Shown: positions 21,852 to 34,820, numbered from the stretch's first letter. The stretch is DNA of 64,000 nt from Dama dama (GCF_033118175.1 NC_083714.1:5828001-5892000); one strand, 5' to 3'. The notes: generated from the letters alone by a model not told the origin. Numbers and translations: made by a program.

Positions 21852-24800
21852 AAAGAATCATTGCCTAATCCAGTGTTAGAAGTATTTACCCCTTGTCTTC
21901 TAAGAGTTTTATAAATTTAGCTCTTAACAGGGAGGTCTGTGATACATCTTAACTAAATGTTTGTGTATGATGTCAGGCAGGGGTCCAGTTTCATATTTGT
22001 CTCTGGTTTTCTTTTCTTATGATGACTTAGTTTGGTTTTGACATAGGATAGAATGAGTTAGGAAGTACTTCCTCCTCTTTTATTTTTGAATAATTTGTGA
22101 AGGATTGGTGTTAATTCAGAATTAGCATTAATTCAAAAGTTTCATAGAATTCACCTGTGAAACCATCTGGTCCTGGGCTTTTCTTGGTGTGAATTTTATA
22201 ATTTACAAAAATAAAATTATGCTGTCTTTTATATTTATCTATGTTGTTGCCTTCACCACTGATATTTATTTCTTTGTGTGATTTTGAGTTACTCTCTGAT
22301 GTTCTTTCATTTCAGCCTGAAGGACACTCTTTAGTATTTCTTGTAAGACAGATCTGTTAATGATGAATTATCTCCATTTTTTTTAATCTAGGAATGTCTT
22401 TTTTTAATTAATTTATTTTAATTGGAGGCTAATTACTTTACAGTATTGTAGTGGCTTTCACCATACATTGACACAAATCAGCCACAGGTGTACACATGTC
22501 CCCCATCCTGAACCCACTTCCCACTCCATCCCATCCCTCAGGGTCATCCCAGTGCACCAGACCTGAGCACCCTGTCTTATGCATCGAACCTGGACTGGTG
22601 ATCTATTTCACATATGGTAATACACATGTTTCAATGCTATTTTCTCAAATCATCCCACCCTTGCCTTCTCCCACAGAGTCCAAAAGTCTGTTCTTTACAT
22701 CTGTGTCTCTTTTGCTGTCTCACACATAGGGTCATCATTACCATCTTTCTAAGTTCCATATATATGCGTTAATATACTGTATTGGTGTTTTTCTTTCTGA
22801 TTTACTTCACTCTGTATAGTAGACTCCAGTTTCATCCACCTTATTAGAACTGATTCAAATGCATTCTTTTAAAAAGCTTAATAATATTCCATTGTATATA
22901 TGTACCACAACTTCCTTATCCATTCATCTGCTGATGGACATCTAGGTGGCTTCCATGTCCTGGCTATTGTAAACAGTGCTGCAGTGAACATTGGGGTACA
23001 CTTATCTCTTTCAGTTCTGCTTTCCTCAGTCTGTATGCCCAGCAGTGGGATTGCTGGGTCGTATAGCAGTTCTATTTCCAGTTTTTTAAGGAATCTCCAC
23101 ACTGTTCTCCATAGTGGATATACTATTTTGCATTACCACCAACAGTGTAAGAGGGTTCCCTTTTCTCCATACCCTCTCCAGCATTTATTGTTTGTAGACT
23201 TTTGGATAGCAGCCATTCTGACTGGCGTGAGATGGTATCTCATTGTGGTTTTGATTTACATTTCTCTGATAATGAGTGATGTTGAGCATCTATTCATATG
23301 TTAGCCATCTGTATGTCTTCTTTGGAGAAATGTCTGTTTAGTTCTTTGGCCCATTTTTTGATTGGGTCATTTATTTTTCTGGTATTGAGCTGCATGAGCT
23401 GCTTGTATATTTTTGAGATTAATTCTTTGTCAGTTGCTTCGTCTGCTATTATTTTCTCCCATTCTGAAGTTTGTCTTTTCACCTTGCTTATAGTATCCTT
23501 CTTTGTGCAAAAGATTTTAAGTTTGATTAGGTCCCATTTGTTTATTTTTGCTTTCATTTCCATTACTCTGGGAGGTGGGTCATAGAGGATCCTGCTGTGA
23601 TTTATGTCAGACAGTGTTTTGCCTATGTTTTCCTCTAGGAGTTTTATAGTTTCCGGTCTTACATTTAGATCTTTAATCCATTTTGAGTTTATTTTTGTGT
23701 ATGGTGTTAGAAAGTGTTCTAGTTTCAATCTTTTACAAGTGGTGGACCAGTTTTCCCAGCATCACTTCTTAAACATTGTTTTTTCTCCATTGTATATTCT
23801 TGCCTCCTTTGTCAAAGATAAGGTGTCTATAGTGTGTGGATTTATCTCTGGGCTTTCTATTTTCTTCCATTTATCCATATTTCTATCTTTGTGCCAGTAC
23901 CATACTGTCTTACTGACTGTAGCTCTGTAGTATAGTCTGAAGTCAGGCAGGTTGATTCCTCCAGTTCTATTCTTCTTTCTCAAGATTGCTTTGGTTATTC
24001 GAGGTTTTTTGTATTTCCATACAAATTGTGAAATTATTTGTTCTAGTTCTCTGAAAAATACCGTTGGTAGCTTGATAGGGGTTGCATTGAATCTACAGAT
24101 TGCTTTGGGTCGTATACTCATTTTCACTATATTAATTCTTCGAACCAATGAGCATGATATATTTCTCCATCTATTTGTGTCCTCTTTGATTTCTCTCATC
24201 AGTGTTTTATAGTTTTCTATATATAGGTTCTTTTGCTTCTTTGGATAGATTTATTCCAAAGTATTTTATTCTTTTCGTTGCAATGGTAAATGGAATTGTT
24301 TCTTTAATTTCTTTTTCTATTTTCTCATTGTTAGTGTATAGGAATGCAAGGGATTTCTATGTGTTAATTGTATATCCTGCAACTTTACTATATTCATTGA
24401 TTAGCTTTAGTAATTTTCTGGTGGTGTCTTTAGGGTTTTCTATGTAGAGGATCATGTCATCTGCAAACAGTGAGAGTTTCACTTCTTCTTTTCCAACCTG
24501 GATTCTTTTATTTTTCTTTTCTGATGGCTGTGGCTAAAACTTTCAAAACTATTTTGAATATTAGTGGTGAGAGTGGGCACCCTTGTCTTGTTCCTGACTT
24601 TAGGGGAAATGCTTTCAATTTTTCACCACTGACGATAATGTTTCCTGTGGGTTTATCATATATGGCTTTTATTATGTTGAGGTATGTTCCTTCTATGCCT
24701 GCTTTCTGGAGAGTTTTTATCATAAATTGGTGTTTAGTTTTGTCAAATGCTTTTTCTGCATCTATTGAGATAATCATATGGTTTTTATCTTTCAATATGT

Positions 24801-27800
24801 TAATGTGGTGTATCACATTGATTGATTTGCAAATATTGAAGAATCCTTGTATACCTGGGATAAAGCCCACTTGGTCATGATATATGATCTTTTTAATATG
24901 TTGTTGGCTTCTGTTTGCTAGAATTTTGTCAAGGATTTTAACATATATGTGCATCAGTGATGTTGGCCTGTAGTTCTCTTTTTTTGTGGCATCTTTGTCT
25001 GGTTTTGGTATTAGGGTGATGGTGGCCTCATAGAATGAGTTTGGCAGTTTACCTTCCTCTGCAATTTTCTGGAAGAGTTTAAGTTGGATAGGTGTTAGCT
25101 TTTCTCTAAATTTGTGGTAGAATTCACCTGTGAAGCCATCTGGCCCTGGATTTTGTCTGTTGGAAGATTTTTGATTATAGTTTCAATTTCCATGCTTGTG
25201 GTAGGTCTGTTAAGATTTTCTGTTTCTTCCTGGTTCAGTTTTGGAAGGTTATACTTTTCCAAGAATTCGTCCATTTCTTCCAGGTTGTCCATTTTATTGT
25301 CATATAGTTGCTGATAGTAGTCTTTTATGATCCTTTGTATTTCTGTGTTGTTTGTTGTGATTTCTGCAGTTTCATTTCTAATTTTGTCGATTTGATTTTT
25401 CTCCTTTTTTCTTGACAAGTCTTGCTAATGGTTTGTCTATTTTATTTTCTCAAAGAACCAGCTTTTAGTTTTGTTGATTTTTGCTATAGTCTCCTTTGTT
25501 TCTCTTTCACTTATTCCTGCCCTAATTTTTATGAATTCTTTCCTTCTACTAGCCCTGGGGCTCTTCATGTCTTCCTTTTCTAGTTGCTTTAGGTGTAAAG
25601 TTAGGTCATTTATTTGATGTTTCTCTTGTTTTTTGAGGTAAGCTTGTATCACTGTGAACCTTCCCCTTAGAACTGCTTTTACTCAATCCCATAGGTTTTG
25701 GGTTGTCATGTTTTCATTTTCATTTGTTTTGATGCATATTTTGATTTATTTTTTATTACTTCTGTGATTTGTTGGTTATTCAGAAGCGTGTTGTTTAGAT
25801 TCCATATGTTTGTATTTTTAATAGTTGTTTTTTGTTCCCCTGTAGTGGACATCTAATCTTACCGCATTGTGATCAGAAAAGATGCTTGGAATGATTTCAG
25901 TTGGTTTTTGTTTTTTTTTTTTTTAATTTACCAAGGCTAGACTTATGGCCCAGGATGTGATCTATCCTGGATAATGTTCTGTGTGCACTTGAGAAAAAAG
26001 TGAAATTCATTGTGTTGGGGTGAAATGTTCTATAGATATCAATTAGGTCTAGCTGGTCCACTGTGTCATTTAAAGTTTGTGTTTCCTTGTTAATTTTCTG
26101 TTTAGTTGATCTATCCATAGGTTTGAGTGGAGTATTAAAGTCTCCCACTGTTATGTGTTACTGTTAATTTCCCCTTTCATATGTGTTAGCATTTGCCTTA
26201 CATATTGTGGTGCTCCTATGTTGGGTGCATATATATTTATAATTGTTATATCTTCTTCTTAGATCGATCCTTTAATCATTATGTAGTGTTCTTCTTTGTA
26301 TCATTTCATGGCCTTTATTTCAGAGTCTATTTTATCTCATATGAATATTGCTACTCCTGCTTTCTTTTGGTCTCCATTTGCATGAAATGACTTTTTCTAG
26401 CCCTTCACTTTTAGTCTATATGTGTCCCTTGGTTTGAGGTGGGTCTCTTGTAGATAGCATATACAGGGGTCTTGTTTTTGTATCCATTCAGCCAGTCTTT
26501 GTCTTTTGGTTGGGACATTCAACCCATTTACATTTAAGGTAATTATTGATAAGTATGATCCCTTTGCCATTTGCTTTGTTGTTTTGGGTTCAAATTTATA
26601 AACCTTTTCTGTGTTTTCAGTCTAGAGAAGATCCTTTAGCATTTGTTGAAGGGCTGGTTTGGTGGTACTGAATTCTCTCAGCTTTTGCTTGTCTGTAAAG
26701 CTTTTGAATTCTCCTTCATATCTGAATGAGATCATTGCTGGGTACAGTAATCTGGGTTGTAGGTTTTTCTCTTTCTTCACTTTAAGTATGTCCTGCCATT
26801 CCCTTCTGGCCTGAAGAGTTTCTATTGAAAGATTCAGCTGTTATCCTTATGGGAATCCCTTTGTGTGTTATTTGTTTTTTCTCCCTTGCTGCTTTTAGTA
26901 TTTGTTCTTTGTGTTTGATCTTTGTTAATTTGATTAATATGTGTCTTGGGGTGTTTCACCTTGGGTTTAACCTGTTTGGACTCTCTGGGTTTCTTGGACT
27001 TGGGTGCCTATTTCCTTCCCCATTTTAGGGAAGTTTTCAACTATTACCTCCTCAAGTATTTTCTCATGTCCTTTCTTTTTGTCTTCTTCTGGGACTCCTA
27101 TGATTCGAATGTTGGGGTGTTTCACATTGTCCCAGAGGTCCCTTAGGTTGTCCTCATTTCTTTTAATTCTTTTTTCTTTTTTCCTCTCTGCTTTATTTAT
27201 TTCCACCATTTTATCTTCTACCTCACTTATCCTATCTTCTGCCTCAGTTATTCTACTGTTAGTTCCCTCCAGAGTGCTTTTGATCTCAGTTATTTCATTA
27301 TTCATTATTGACTGACTCTTTTTTATTTCTTCTAGGTCCTTGTTCAACATTTTTGCACCTTTCAGCCCTTGTCTCTAGTCTGTTTATCTGTAACTCCATT
27401 TTGTTTTCAAGATTTTGGATCATCTTTACTGTCATTATTCTGAATTCTTTTTCAGGTAGACTCCCTATCTCCTCCTCTTTTTTTGTTTTGTTTTGTTTTG
27501 TTTTTTTGTTTTGGTGGGTATCTATCATGTTGCTTTACCTGCTGACTATTTCTCTGCCTTTTCATTTTATTTAGATTGCTGTGTTTGAGGTGGCCTTTCT
27601 GTATGCTGGAAGTTTGTGGTTCCTCTTTATTGTGGAGGTTGCTCCCTGTGGGTGGGGTTGGACGAGTGGCTTGTCAAGGTTTCCTGTTTAGGGAAACTTG
27701 CGTCTGTGTTCTGGTGGGTGGAGCTGGGTCTCTTCTCTCTGGATTGCAACGAAATGTCCAGTAGTGACTTTTGGAGTGTCTGTGGGTGTGGTGTGACTTT

Positions 27801-28268
27801 GGGCAGCCTGTATTTTCATGTTCAGGGCTGTGTTCCTGCATTGCTGGAGAATCAGTGCGGTATGTCCTTCTCTGGAACTTGCTGGCTGTTGGGTGGAGCT
27901 TGGTTTCCGTGTAGGTATGGAGACTTTTGGATGAGCTCTTGTCACTTCATGTTCCCTGGAATCAGGAGTTCTCTGGTGTTCTCAGGTTTGGGATTTTAGC
28001 CTCTTGCCTCTGGCTTTCAGTTGTATTCCTACAGTAGCCTCAAGACTTCTCCATCCACACAGCACAGATGATAAAACATCTAGGTTAATGGTGAAAAGAT
28101 TCTCCACAGTGAGGGACAACCAGAGAGGTTTACTGAGTTACATAGAGCAAAGAAGGGGAAGGGAGGAGATAGAGATAACCTGGGGGAGAAAAAGGAGAGT
28201 CAAAAGGGGAGAGAGGAATCAAGCCAGTAATCACACCCCTAAGTAAAAATGGGTACTGAAGATTAGAA

Positions 28269-28398
28269 TCTTTTTTTTTTTTTTTAGGAAATGCCTGTCT
28301 GTATCTAGTTTGCTGAGAATTTTTATGATGAATGGGTGTTGGATTTTATCAGATGATTTTTTCCCTTCATCTGTTGATATGATCTTGTGATTATGAAG
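28269..28398 (-). mobile_element. Small L1 ORF2 fragment inserted inside the L1 5' UTR
   Basis: A T-run at 28269-28283 is followed by minus-strand ORF2-internal sequence (image of CAACACCCATTCATC and ATAAAAATTCTCAGCAAACT). Near-identical flanks GAAGATTAGAATCTT and GAAGATTAGATTCTT look like a target-site duplication. The A-tail is attached directly to ORF2-internal sequence, not to a 3' UTR. Confidence 0.6.
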
Positions 28399-28514
28399 AT
28401 TAGATTCTTAAAGGTACAAAATTGATAACAAATACCAAAAAGCAAAGATTAAAACTCTAGAATAGAGATTAGACCCTCAAAAATACAATATTAAAAATAC
28501 AAAACAAAATGAAT

Positions 28515-28550
28515 CACAAAAATTATAATATATATATATATATATATGAA
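28515..28550. repeat. (TA)n microsatellite
   Basis: About 11 TA units in the L1 5' UTR region. Confidence 0.8.
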
Positions 28551-29158
28551 ATTTGCTTTAAAAATAGGGTCTTTTGTTGCAAGGTAATAGTAGATTATAA
28601 ACATGAAAATTAAAAGAGTAATAAAGAACTTAAAAAGAAAAAAATTAAAAATGATAATAGTAAAAATATATCTAGGAATTTGTCTGGAGTTGTTGGGGGC
28701 ACTGTGGGGTCAGTTCAGTTTCATATAGTTCCTTGTTCCAGCTTATACTTCTTCTTGAGGTCTATAGGCCCCTTCCAATGCTTAGTCAATGCTAACTACA
28801 GGGTTTTAATCTGTTGCACCTGTCACTTCTAGAGTGGTTCCCTCTTCTTTGTTTATTTTGGCTTCCTCTGTCTACAAGTCTCTTCAGTGTCTAATTTCTG
28901 CCCTGACACAAGGGGGCCAAGGTGGTCACTTATTTAGGCTCACTTGTTCAGTTGTGTTGTGGGGAGGGAGGAACACTCTAAACAAATATCACTGGCATGT
29001 GTGGGGTGTGCTCACAGTGGATAGACCACACTTGGGTTTGCCCCAGCTCACAGCAGCGTGTGCTTTCCAGGTCTAAACTGCTCAGGCTCCAGGTTGCTCT
29101 GCAGGGGAACTGTCCAAAGTGGGCCCTGGGTTTCATGCACTTCTGGGAATGTCTTTTT

Positions 29159-30340
29159 ATAACTTCACTTCTGCATAGTTTTCTTAGATATAGCTTTTTC
29201 TTTCAGCATTTCAATTATATCATCCCACTGCCTTCTGGCCTCTGGTTTCTAATGAGAATTCAGTTGTCAGTATTATTGAAATGTCCTTGTTTGTGATGAA
29301 TTATTTTTCTTTTGCTGATTTCAAGATTTATTGTCTTTCGCTTTAGACATTTTGACTATGTGTTCTAGGTACGGGTCTCTTGAGTTTACCATATTTGGAA
29401 TCTTTGAGCTTCTTGACTATGTAGATTCAAATAGTTCACCAAACTTAACAAAATTTCAGTCATTACTTATTATTCTTTTTCCCCTTTCTCCCCCTTTTCT
29501 TTATCTGGACCTCCCATTATGTATGTTGGTAGGCTTAATGTTGTCTGTTGGGTCTTTGGGTCCTGTTCCTTTTCATTTGTCTTTCTGATTCTCAGTCTCA
29601 GATAACTGACCTATCTTCAAGGTCAGTAATTGTTTCTGCCTGCTCAAGTATGCTGTTGTGCCTCTGTAGGGAATTTTTCATTTCAGATATTATACTTTTC
29701 AGCTCCAGAATTTCTGTTTTGTTCCTTTTAAAACTTTTTCTGTCTCCTGTTATTATCTTTCATTTTTTAAGGCATCATTCTATTGCTTTCCTTTTGCTCA
29801 TTGAACATATTTACAACTGTTGATTTAAATTCTTAGTCTAGTAAATCCAGTGTCTGGGCTTTGTCTAAGATAGTTTCTATTAATATCTTTTTGGCTGTCA
29901 GCGGGTCATGCTGTGCTTTTTTTGCTGTCATAGTTTTTTGTTGGAAATTGGACATTTGTAGTACTGTAGTATGTAACTCTAAAAGTTAGATGTTTCCTTC
30001 TCCAGGGTCTGTTGTTGCTCTTTATTTAGTGAATGACTAAGTAAATCATGGTGCTGCCACCAGATAGAATAGTAAGTGACTATTTAAGATGATAATTGTG
30101 AAGTCAGTGTACTATGTAAAATTTTAAATATTATGTCAAATGAATAAAGTCTACATATAAAAATATAAGACGCATTAATACTAGAACTGGGTAAAAACAG
30201 AAATAAAGAGGAAAAGAAAGGAATAGCAAAAGTGATAGTAATTGTATTATGATGATATTATAGGTGAGTTTTCATTTGTACTTTCCAAGTTTTCTTTATT
30301 ATATTACTTTTTGTGCTTTTATTTTTCTTATCCATTATGG
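29159..30340 (-). mobile_element. Continuation of the older minus-strand L1 and AT-rich DNA
   Basis: Degenerate L1 (TTTCAATTATATCATCCCAC, CTTTTGCTCATTGAACATAT) to about 29.95 kb. 29.95-30.34 kb is AT-rich without a named family. Confidence 0.55.
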
Positions 30341-30344
30341 TTTA

Positions 30345-30525
30345 TCACAGGATATTGAATATAGTTCCCTGTGCTATACAGTAGGACCTTGTTGTTTATC
30401 CATTCCGTATATAATAGTTTGTATCTGCTAACCCCAAACTCCCAGTCCTTCCATCCCCCACCCGCTCTCCACCTTGACAACCAGAAGTCTGTTCTCTATG
30501 TCTGTAAGTCTGTTTCTGTTACTTT
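30345..30525 (-). mobile_element. Older L1 3' UTR fragment
   Basis: GTTCCCTGTGCTATACAGTA, GGACCTTGTTGTTTATCCAT and CTGTTTCTGTT are the minus-strand image of an older artiodactyl L1 3' UTR. Confidence 0.65.
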
Positions 30526-30636
30526 TTGTGCTTTTAAATATTGGACATTTTATTTTAGTTTTTATTATGAAAGTAGTACATGTTCATTGTTGAAATTCAA
30601 AACACAGTTTACAGAAGATTTCAAAGTGAAGAATAA

Positions 30637-30955
30637 GGCTCTGTTTCTCTGGTAAAGAATCCACCTGCAATGCAGAAGACCCCGGATCAATTCCTGGGTC
30701 AGGAAGAGAAGGATTTAGGCTACCCACTGCAGTATTCTTGGGCTTTCCTGGTGGCTCAGATGGTAAGGGATCCACTTGCAGTGCCGCACACCTGGGTTCA
30801 ATCCCTAGGTTGGGAAGGTTCCCTTGAGAAGGGAACAGCTACCCACTCCAGTATTCTTGCCTAGACAATTCCATGGACAGAGAAGCCTGGGAGGCTTTAG
30901 TCCATGAGGTCACAGATAGTCAGACACGATTGAGCAACTTTCACTTTCTCAAGAT
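30637..30955 (+). mobile_element. Dimeric Bov-A2-type SINE
   Basis: Two head-to-tail Bov-A monomers: the first from about 30.637 kb to GCAGTATTCTTG near 30.738 kb, the second beginning GCTTTCCTGGTGGCTCAGA and ending ACGATTGAGCAACTTTCAC. The dimer layout is that of Bov-A2. Confidence 0.82.
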
Positions 30956-31289
30956 AATTAGCCAATTATCATTTTTCATGTAGTATTTCATACATTGTAC
31001 ATACATGTGTATATAGAATCTTAATTCTTTATGATGTTAAACTTACAGAAAAGTTGGAAGAACAGTACAAAGAACTCCCACATACCCTTCACCCATATTG
31101 TTCCATTGTTAACATTCTGCCATAGTTGTGCCGTGTGCATGCATGTGTTTGTGTGTGTGGACCATCATTATCATTAGGCTTTTTCTGAACCATTTTTTTT
31201 TAGAACAAGCTGCAGACATCATGCTCCATCATCCCTAAATACTCTAATGTGCTTCTCAAAAATCAAAGACACTCTTATACATAACTACC

Positions 31290-31490
31290 ACATTGTCAAG
31301 CAAAAGGCCAAGCACATACAGGGAGCTCTGCTTAATATTATGTGGCAGCCTGGATGAGAGGGGAGTTTGGAGGAGAATGGATACATGTATATGTATGCCT
31401 GAGTCACTTTGCTGTCTACCTGAAACTATCACAACATTGTTAATCAGCTATATTCCAATACAAAATAAATGTTTACTTAAAAAAGGTGAA
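31290..31490 (+). mobile_element. Artiodactyl L1 3' UTR fragment
   Basis: Contains ATACATGTATATGTATGCCT, GAGTCACTTTGCTGTCTACC, TGAAACTATCACAACATTGT and an A-rich end, the recognisable 3' end of L1_Art-type elements. Confidence 0.72.
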
Positions 31491-31779
31491 GAAGGAGCAG
31501 GAAGAACATTGCAAGCAAATGGATTTGTGAGGGAGTTGGATTCAAATGTGCCAAAGTTCAGTGTGGAGAAGTTCATAATGCAAGGAATAGAAGAGGAAGC
31601 TGGGAAAATAAGCAGCAGTGGCATTGGAGAGGCATACTAATCCAAGAAATCTGAATTCTATCCTTGGGACAAGAGAGAGGGGAAACACACTTTTAAACAG
31701 CTGTGTGGAGTGCTGTGATTCACTTGTAACTGATCAGGACCCTATGAGGCCTTCCTAGAACAGACGCCCCCACCTATGT

Positions 31780-32285
31780 CCTCCACCTGTCTTTTGCCTC
31801 TTTTTAAAAAACCTTTAGTCAAAGAATAAATTTAATAAGAGAAGTGAGAAAATGAAGAAAGAAAGGAAAACAATCAGGCAAGACCAAATAATAGTAATTT
31901 AGCCATTAAACAAAGTCAAGGACCTTTAGTTCTTCCTCAAGGACTATAGATAATATTCTGAGCCATGTCATTTGAGCTGTTTTGCAGATTTTGAAATCCC
32001 CTCTAGTATGCTACCCACAAGCATGTAGTCCTCTAGGCTGGCTGGAACCAGAAATTTGATGATGCTGACACCCAATTACCTCACCACCAACCCATCAGAA
32101 CAGTATCCATGAGCTGATCTTGCCTTGTTCCTTGAACACTATAAGACACCTCACTGTCCCTTCCAGGACGGGACACATAGTCTTAAGGGTAGGAGCCCAC
32201 TGTGGCCCCCTTTTCCTGGCAAAGCAATAAAGCTACTTCTTTTTACTTTACCTCCCCACTGCCCCAAAAAGGCCAAGCACCAGAG
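31780..32285 (+). mobile_element. Probable ERV LTR remnant
   Basis: The segment ends with GCAAAGCAATAAAGCTACTT, then CTTTTTACTTTACC, a polyadenylation signal followed by a pyrimidine-rich R/U5-like end, as in gammaretrovirus-like LTRs. Left boundary uncertain. No viral coding frame is recognised next to it. Confidence 0.45.
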
Positions 32286-32289
32286 TGCC

Positions 32290-33340
32290 TAATTGGGCTT
32301 ATAAAGTACAAACAACACCCCCTTTTTAGATAAAGATGACTGCAGCACCAGTTGTGGGACACTCCACTGCCAAGGACCCCCCTCCAGACTGCAGCTCAGG
32401 AGTTTATATTCTGTAGTTATACCCTGCCTGGCGCAGGGCTCAGAGACTCATACATCAGCAGAATACAGAAGGCAAAGAAAAACTGTCCCAGGGCAGCCTC
32501 CTAGGGGAGATAAGAAGGTGAGAGGGAGATAGACTCACAAACCTCCCATCCTTGTGTTTCAGTTGGATCACAAGACATCCTGCCAAGACCCAGATAAGTC
32601 ACAGCTTGAGCTCTGCTTGAACAGATACATGGAAGGTCATGAGGGCACTTTGGTAGGCCCATTCTCTATATCTTCACCACTGACTTGTCACATACCCAAC
32701 TAAGAATTCTCAGGAGCATAGGTCACCCCATCAAGTATACTGTAATTAATTGTACTGATAGAGGCTTATACCCAATCCACACAGGACCAGACTATGACTG
32801 TGATTCCCTAGTATTATGATCAGGCCCACTTGGAGGACAGACTTCAGCCAGGCTCCCCAGTGGGAAGTAAGCCAGTTAAATATCTCATTGATCCAGGCAC
32901 AGTAATGGGTTTTGCGGCTACACATACCCTGCCTTGACAAACCAGCAGGAAGTCCAGGACATCATCATTACCACTTACACTGAAGAATATAGAGTGGTTT
33001 GTGTATGGCAGGCTAGTATAGGCATGCTATTCTGAGAAATGGAATTATGTCCTGCCATTATCAGTAAATGAAGGCTGTCACAGTCATCAGCGATTGCAGC
33101 CACCATGTGGTGAATTGATGAGCCCTGAGGGAACTCAGGAAGGAAAGAACACCCACCATCCAGCAGCCATCAGACTGCAGCCACTCCCAATGGTGAGCCC
33201 TGAGGAAACTCAGCATAAAAAAACACAGGATACTGACCCCAGATAGCTGAGGTGCACATCAAAGAAATGATCTCAGTGAGCCCAGACTTTTGCATCTTCC
33301 CATACATAGAAAAGCACCAAATTCCTTAACTTGAGATAGC
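32290..33340. other. Unidentified intergenic DNA, possibly ERV-derived
   Basis: Moderately GC-rich compared with its surroundings. It has a local direct repeat, GAGCCCTGAGGGAACTCAG near 33.12 kb and GAGCCCTGAGGAAACTCAG near 33.195 kb. No domain recognised in any frame. Confidence 0.35.
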
Positions 33341-33349
33341 TAGGTGTTT

Positions 33350-34165
33350 TTTGTTTGTTTGTTTGTTCTCATTTATTTTTATTAGTTGGAGGCTAATTAT
33401 TTTACATTATTATAGTGGTTTTTGCCATACATTGACATGAATCAGCCATGGATTTACATGTGTTCCCCATCTTGAACCCCCCTCCCACCTCCCTCCCCAT
33501 CCCATCCCTCTGGGTCATCCCAGTGCACCAGCCCCAAGCACTTGTCTCATGCATCCAACCTGAACTGGCGATCTGTTTCACACTTGATATTATACATGTT
33601 TCGATGCTATTCTCTCAGATCATCCCACCCTCACCTTTTCCCATAGAGTTCAAAAGTCTATTCTATACATTTGTGTCTCTTTTTCTGTCTTGCATATAGG
33701 GTTATCATTACCATCTTTTTAGTATACTATATTGGTGTTTATCTTTCTGGCTTACTTCACTCTGTATAATGGGCTCCAGTTTCATCCATCTCATTAGAAC
33801 CGATTCAAATGTATTCTTTTTAATGGCTGAGTAATATTCCATTGTGTATATGTACTACAGCTTTCTTATCCATTCGTCTGCTGCTTGGCATCTAGGTTGC
33901 TTCCATGTCCAGTCAGAATAGCTGCTATCCAAAAGTCTACAAGCAATAAATGCTAGAGAGGGTGTGGAGAAAAGGGAACCCTCTTACACTGTTGGTGGGA
34001 ATGCAAACTAGTACAGCCACTATGGACAACAGTATGGAGATTCCTTAGAAAAACTGGAAATAGAACTGCCATATGACCCAGCAATCCCACTCCTGGGCAT
34101 ACACACCAAGGAACCCAGAACTGAAAGAGACATGTGTACCCCAGTGTTCATTGCAACACTGTTTG
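33350..34165 (-). mobile_element. Twin-primed (5'-inverted) L1
   Basis: 33350-33911 is the minus-strand 3' UTR and end of ORF2. 33912-34165 is plus-strand ORF2 sequence lying immediately upstream in the L1 (GGTGGGAATGCAAACTAGTA, TGACCCAGCAATCCCACTCC). The two halves are nearly contiguous in L1 coordinates but in opposite orientation, as expected from twin priming. Confidence 0.85.
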
Positions 34166-34439
34166 TTTGTTTTTAACAGTAATCTTTTGTTCCTACTACT
34201 TGTCCTTTGTTGCAAAACTTCTAAATAACCTGTCTTCTCTCTCCTACCACCTGCCTCCTTGGATCACTTCTCTCAGGGCTACTTGAGATGCTGCCTCCTA
34301 AGCTTAAGTCCTAAAAATTTCTGTCAAATAAAACATAACTCTCAATTTTTATGTGTATATTTTTTCAGTCAACAATTCATGTAAGAAGTTGTAGCAACCT
34401 CAGCAGCAGCATTTTGTTGAGCTGAGGGTCAGAGTCCAA

Positions 34440-34500
34440 TTTTTTTTTTTTTTGGCCATGCCATGCAGTTTTCAGTTGGGCCCTTGGCAGTGAAGTGTTG
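34440..34500 (-). mobile_element. CHR-type SINE fragment
   Basis: T-run followed by TTTGGCCATGCCATGCAGTT; a 60-bp stub. Confidence 0.5.
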
Positions 34501-34504
34501 TTGC

Positions 34505-34820
34505 AGAAAGGGGAACCCTTCCAGGGCTCGAGAATGGACTTTTGTCTAAAAATCAGAAATGAATTGTCTGAGGAGTCACACATGCTGACAAAGCAACAGA
34601 CTTTATCGGGAAAGGGCACCCGGGTGGAGAGAAGGAGGCTAAGGGAACCCAGCAAGACTGCTCTGCCAAGTGGCTCACAGTCTCATGTTTTATGGTCATG
34701 GGGTTAGTTTCCAGATTGTGTTTGTCCAATCATTCTGACTCAGGGTCCTTCCTGCTGGAGCACACATTGCTCAGCCAAGATGGATGCCAGTGAGAAGAAT
34801 TCTGGGACCTGGTAGGACAT
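34505..34820 (-). mobile_element. ERV LTR fragment (same family as 43628-43925)
   Basis: Shares GAGTCACACATGCTGACAAA, GCAACAGACTTTAT, TGGTCATGGGGTTAGTTTCC and GACTCAGGGTCCTTCCTG with the copy near 43.7 kb. On the minus strand it contains GATAAAGTCT, a degenerate polyadenylation signal, consistent with an LTR R region. No coding part seen. Confidence 0.6.

Larger units (their letters stand above)
16680..22390 (-). mobile_element. Older L1 block (several nested minus-strand copies)
   Basis: Repeated minus-strand L1 3' UTR and ORF2 remnants, e.g. ATTCCATTGTATGGATATAC near 17.0 kb and the image of a FADGMVLF-type motif near 19.96 kb. It is broken by SINEs at 18.47, 19.33 and 19.55 kb and by a young L1 at 21.5 kb, and continues at 29.15-29.9 kb beyond the 6.7-kb L1 inserted at 22.4 kb. 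No intact frame. Confidence 0.75.
22404..29145 (-). mobile_element. Near-complete ruminant L1 (6.7 kb), minus strand
   Basis: GGAATGTCTTTTT at 22391-22403 and 29146-29158 is the target-site duplication. Reading right to left: 5' UTR (about 29.1-27.6 kb, truncated at its start), ORF1 (about 27.53-26.97 kb, coiled-coil KDLEEIKKS, RISEVEDK and RNA-binding HPNIRIIGVPEED), ORF2 endonuclease (about 26.15-25.9 kb, GDFNTPL, SRIDHILGHK), reverse transcriptase (about 25.4-23.3 kb, DAEKAFDK, GTRQGCPLSPL, FADD image near 24.45 kb), C-terminal region and 3' UTR with T-run at the left. The frame is broken, e.g. just after LPTDKI near 25.16 kb, so it is defective. It landed inside an older L1. Confidence 0.92.
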
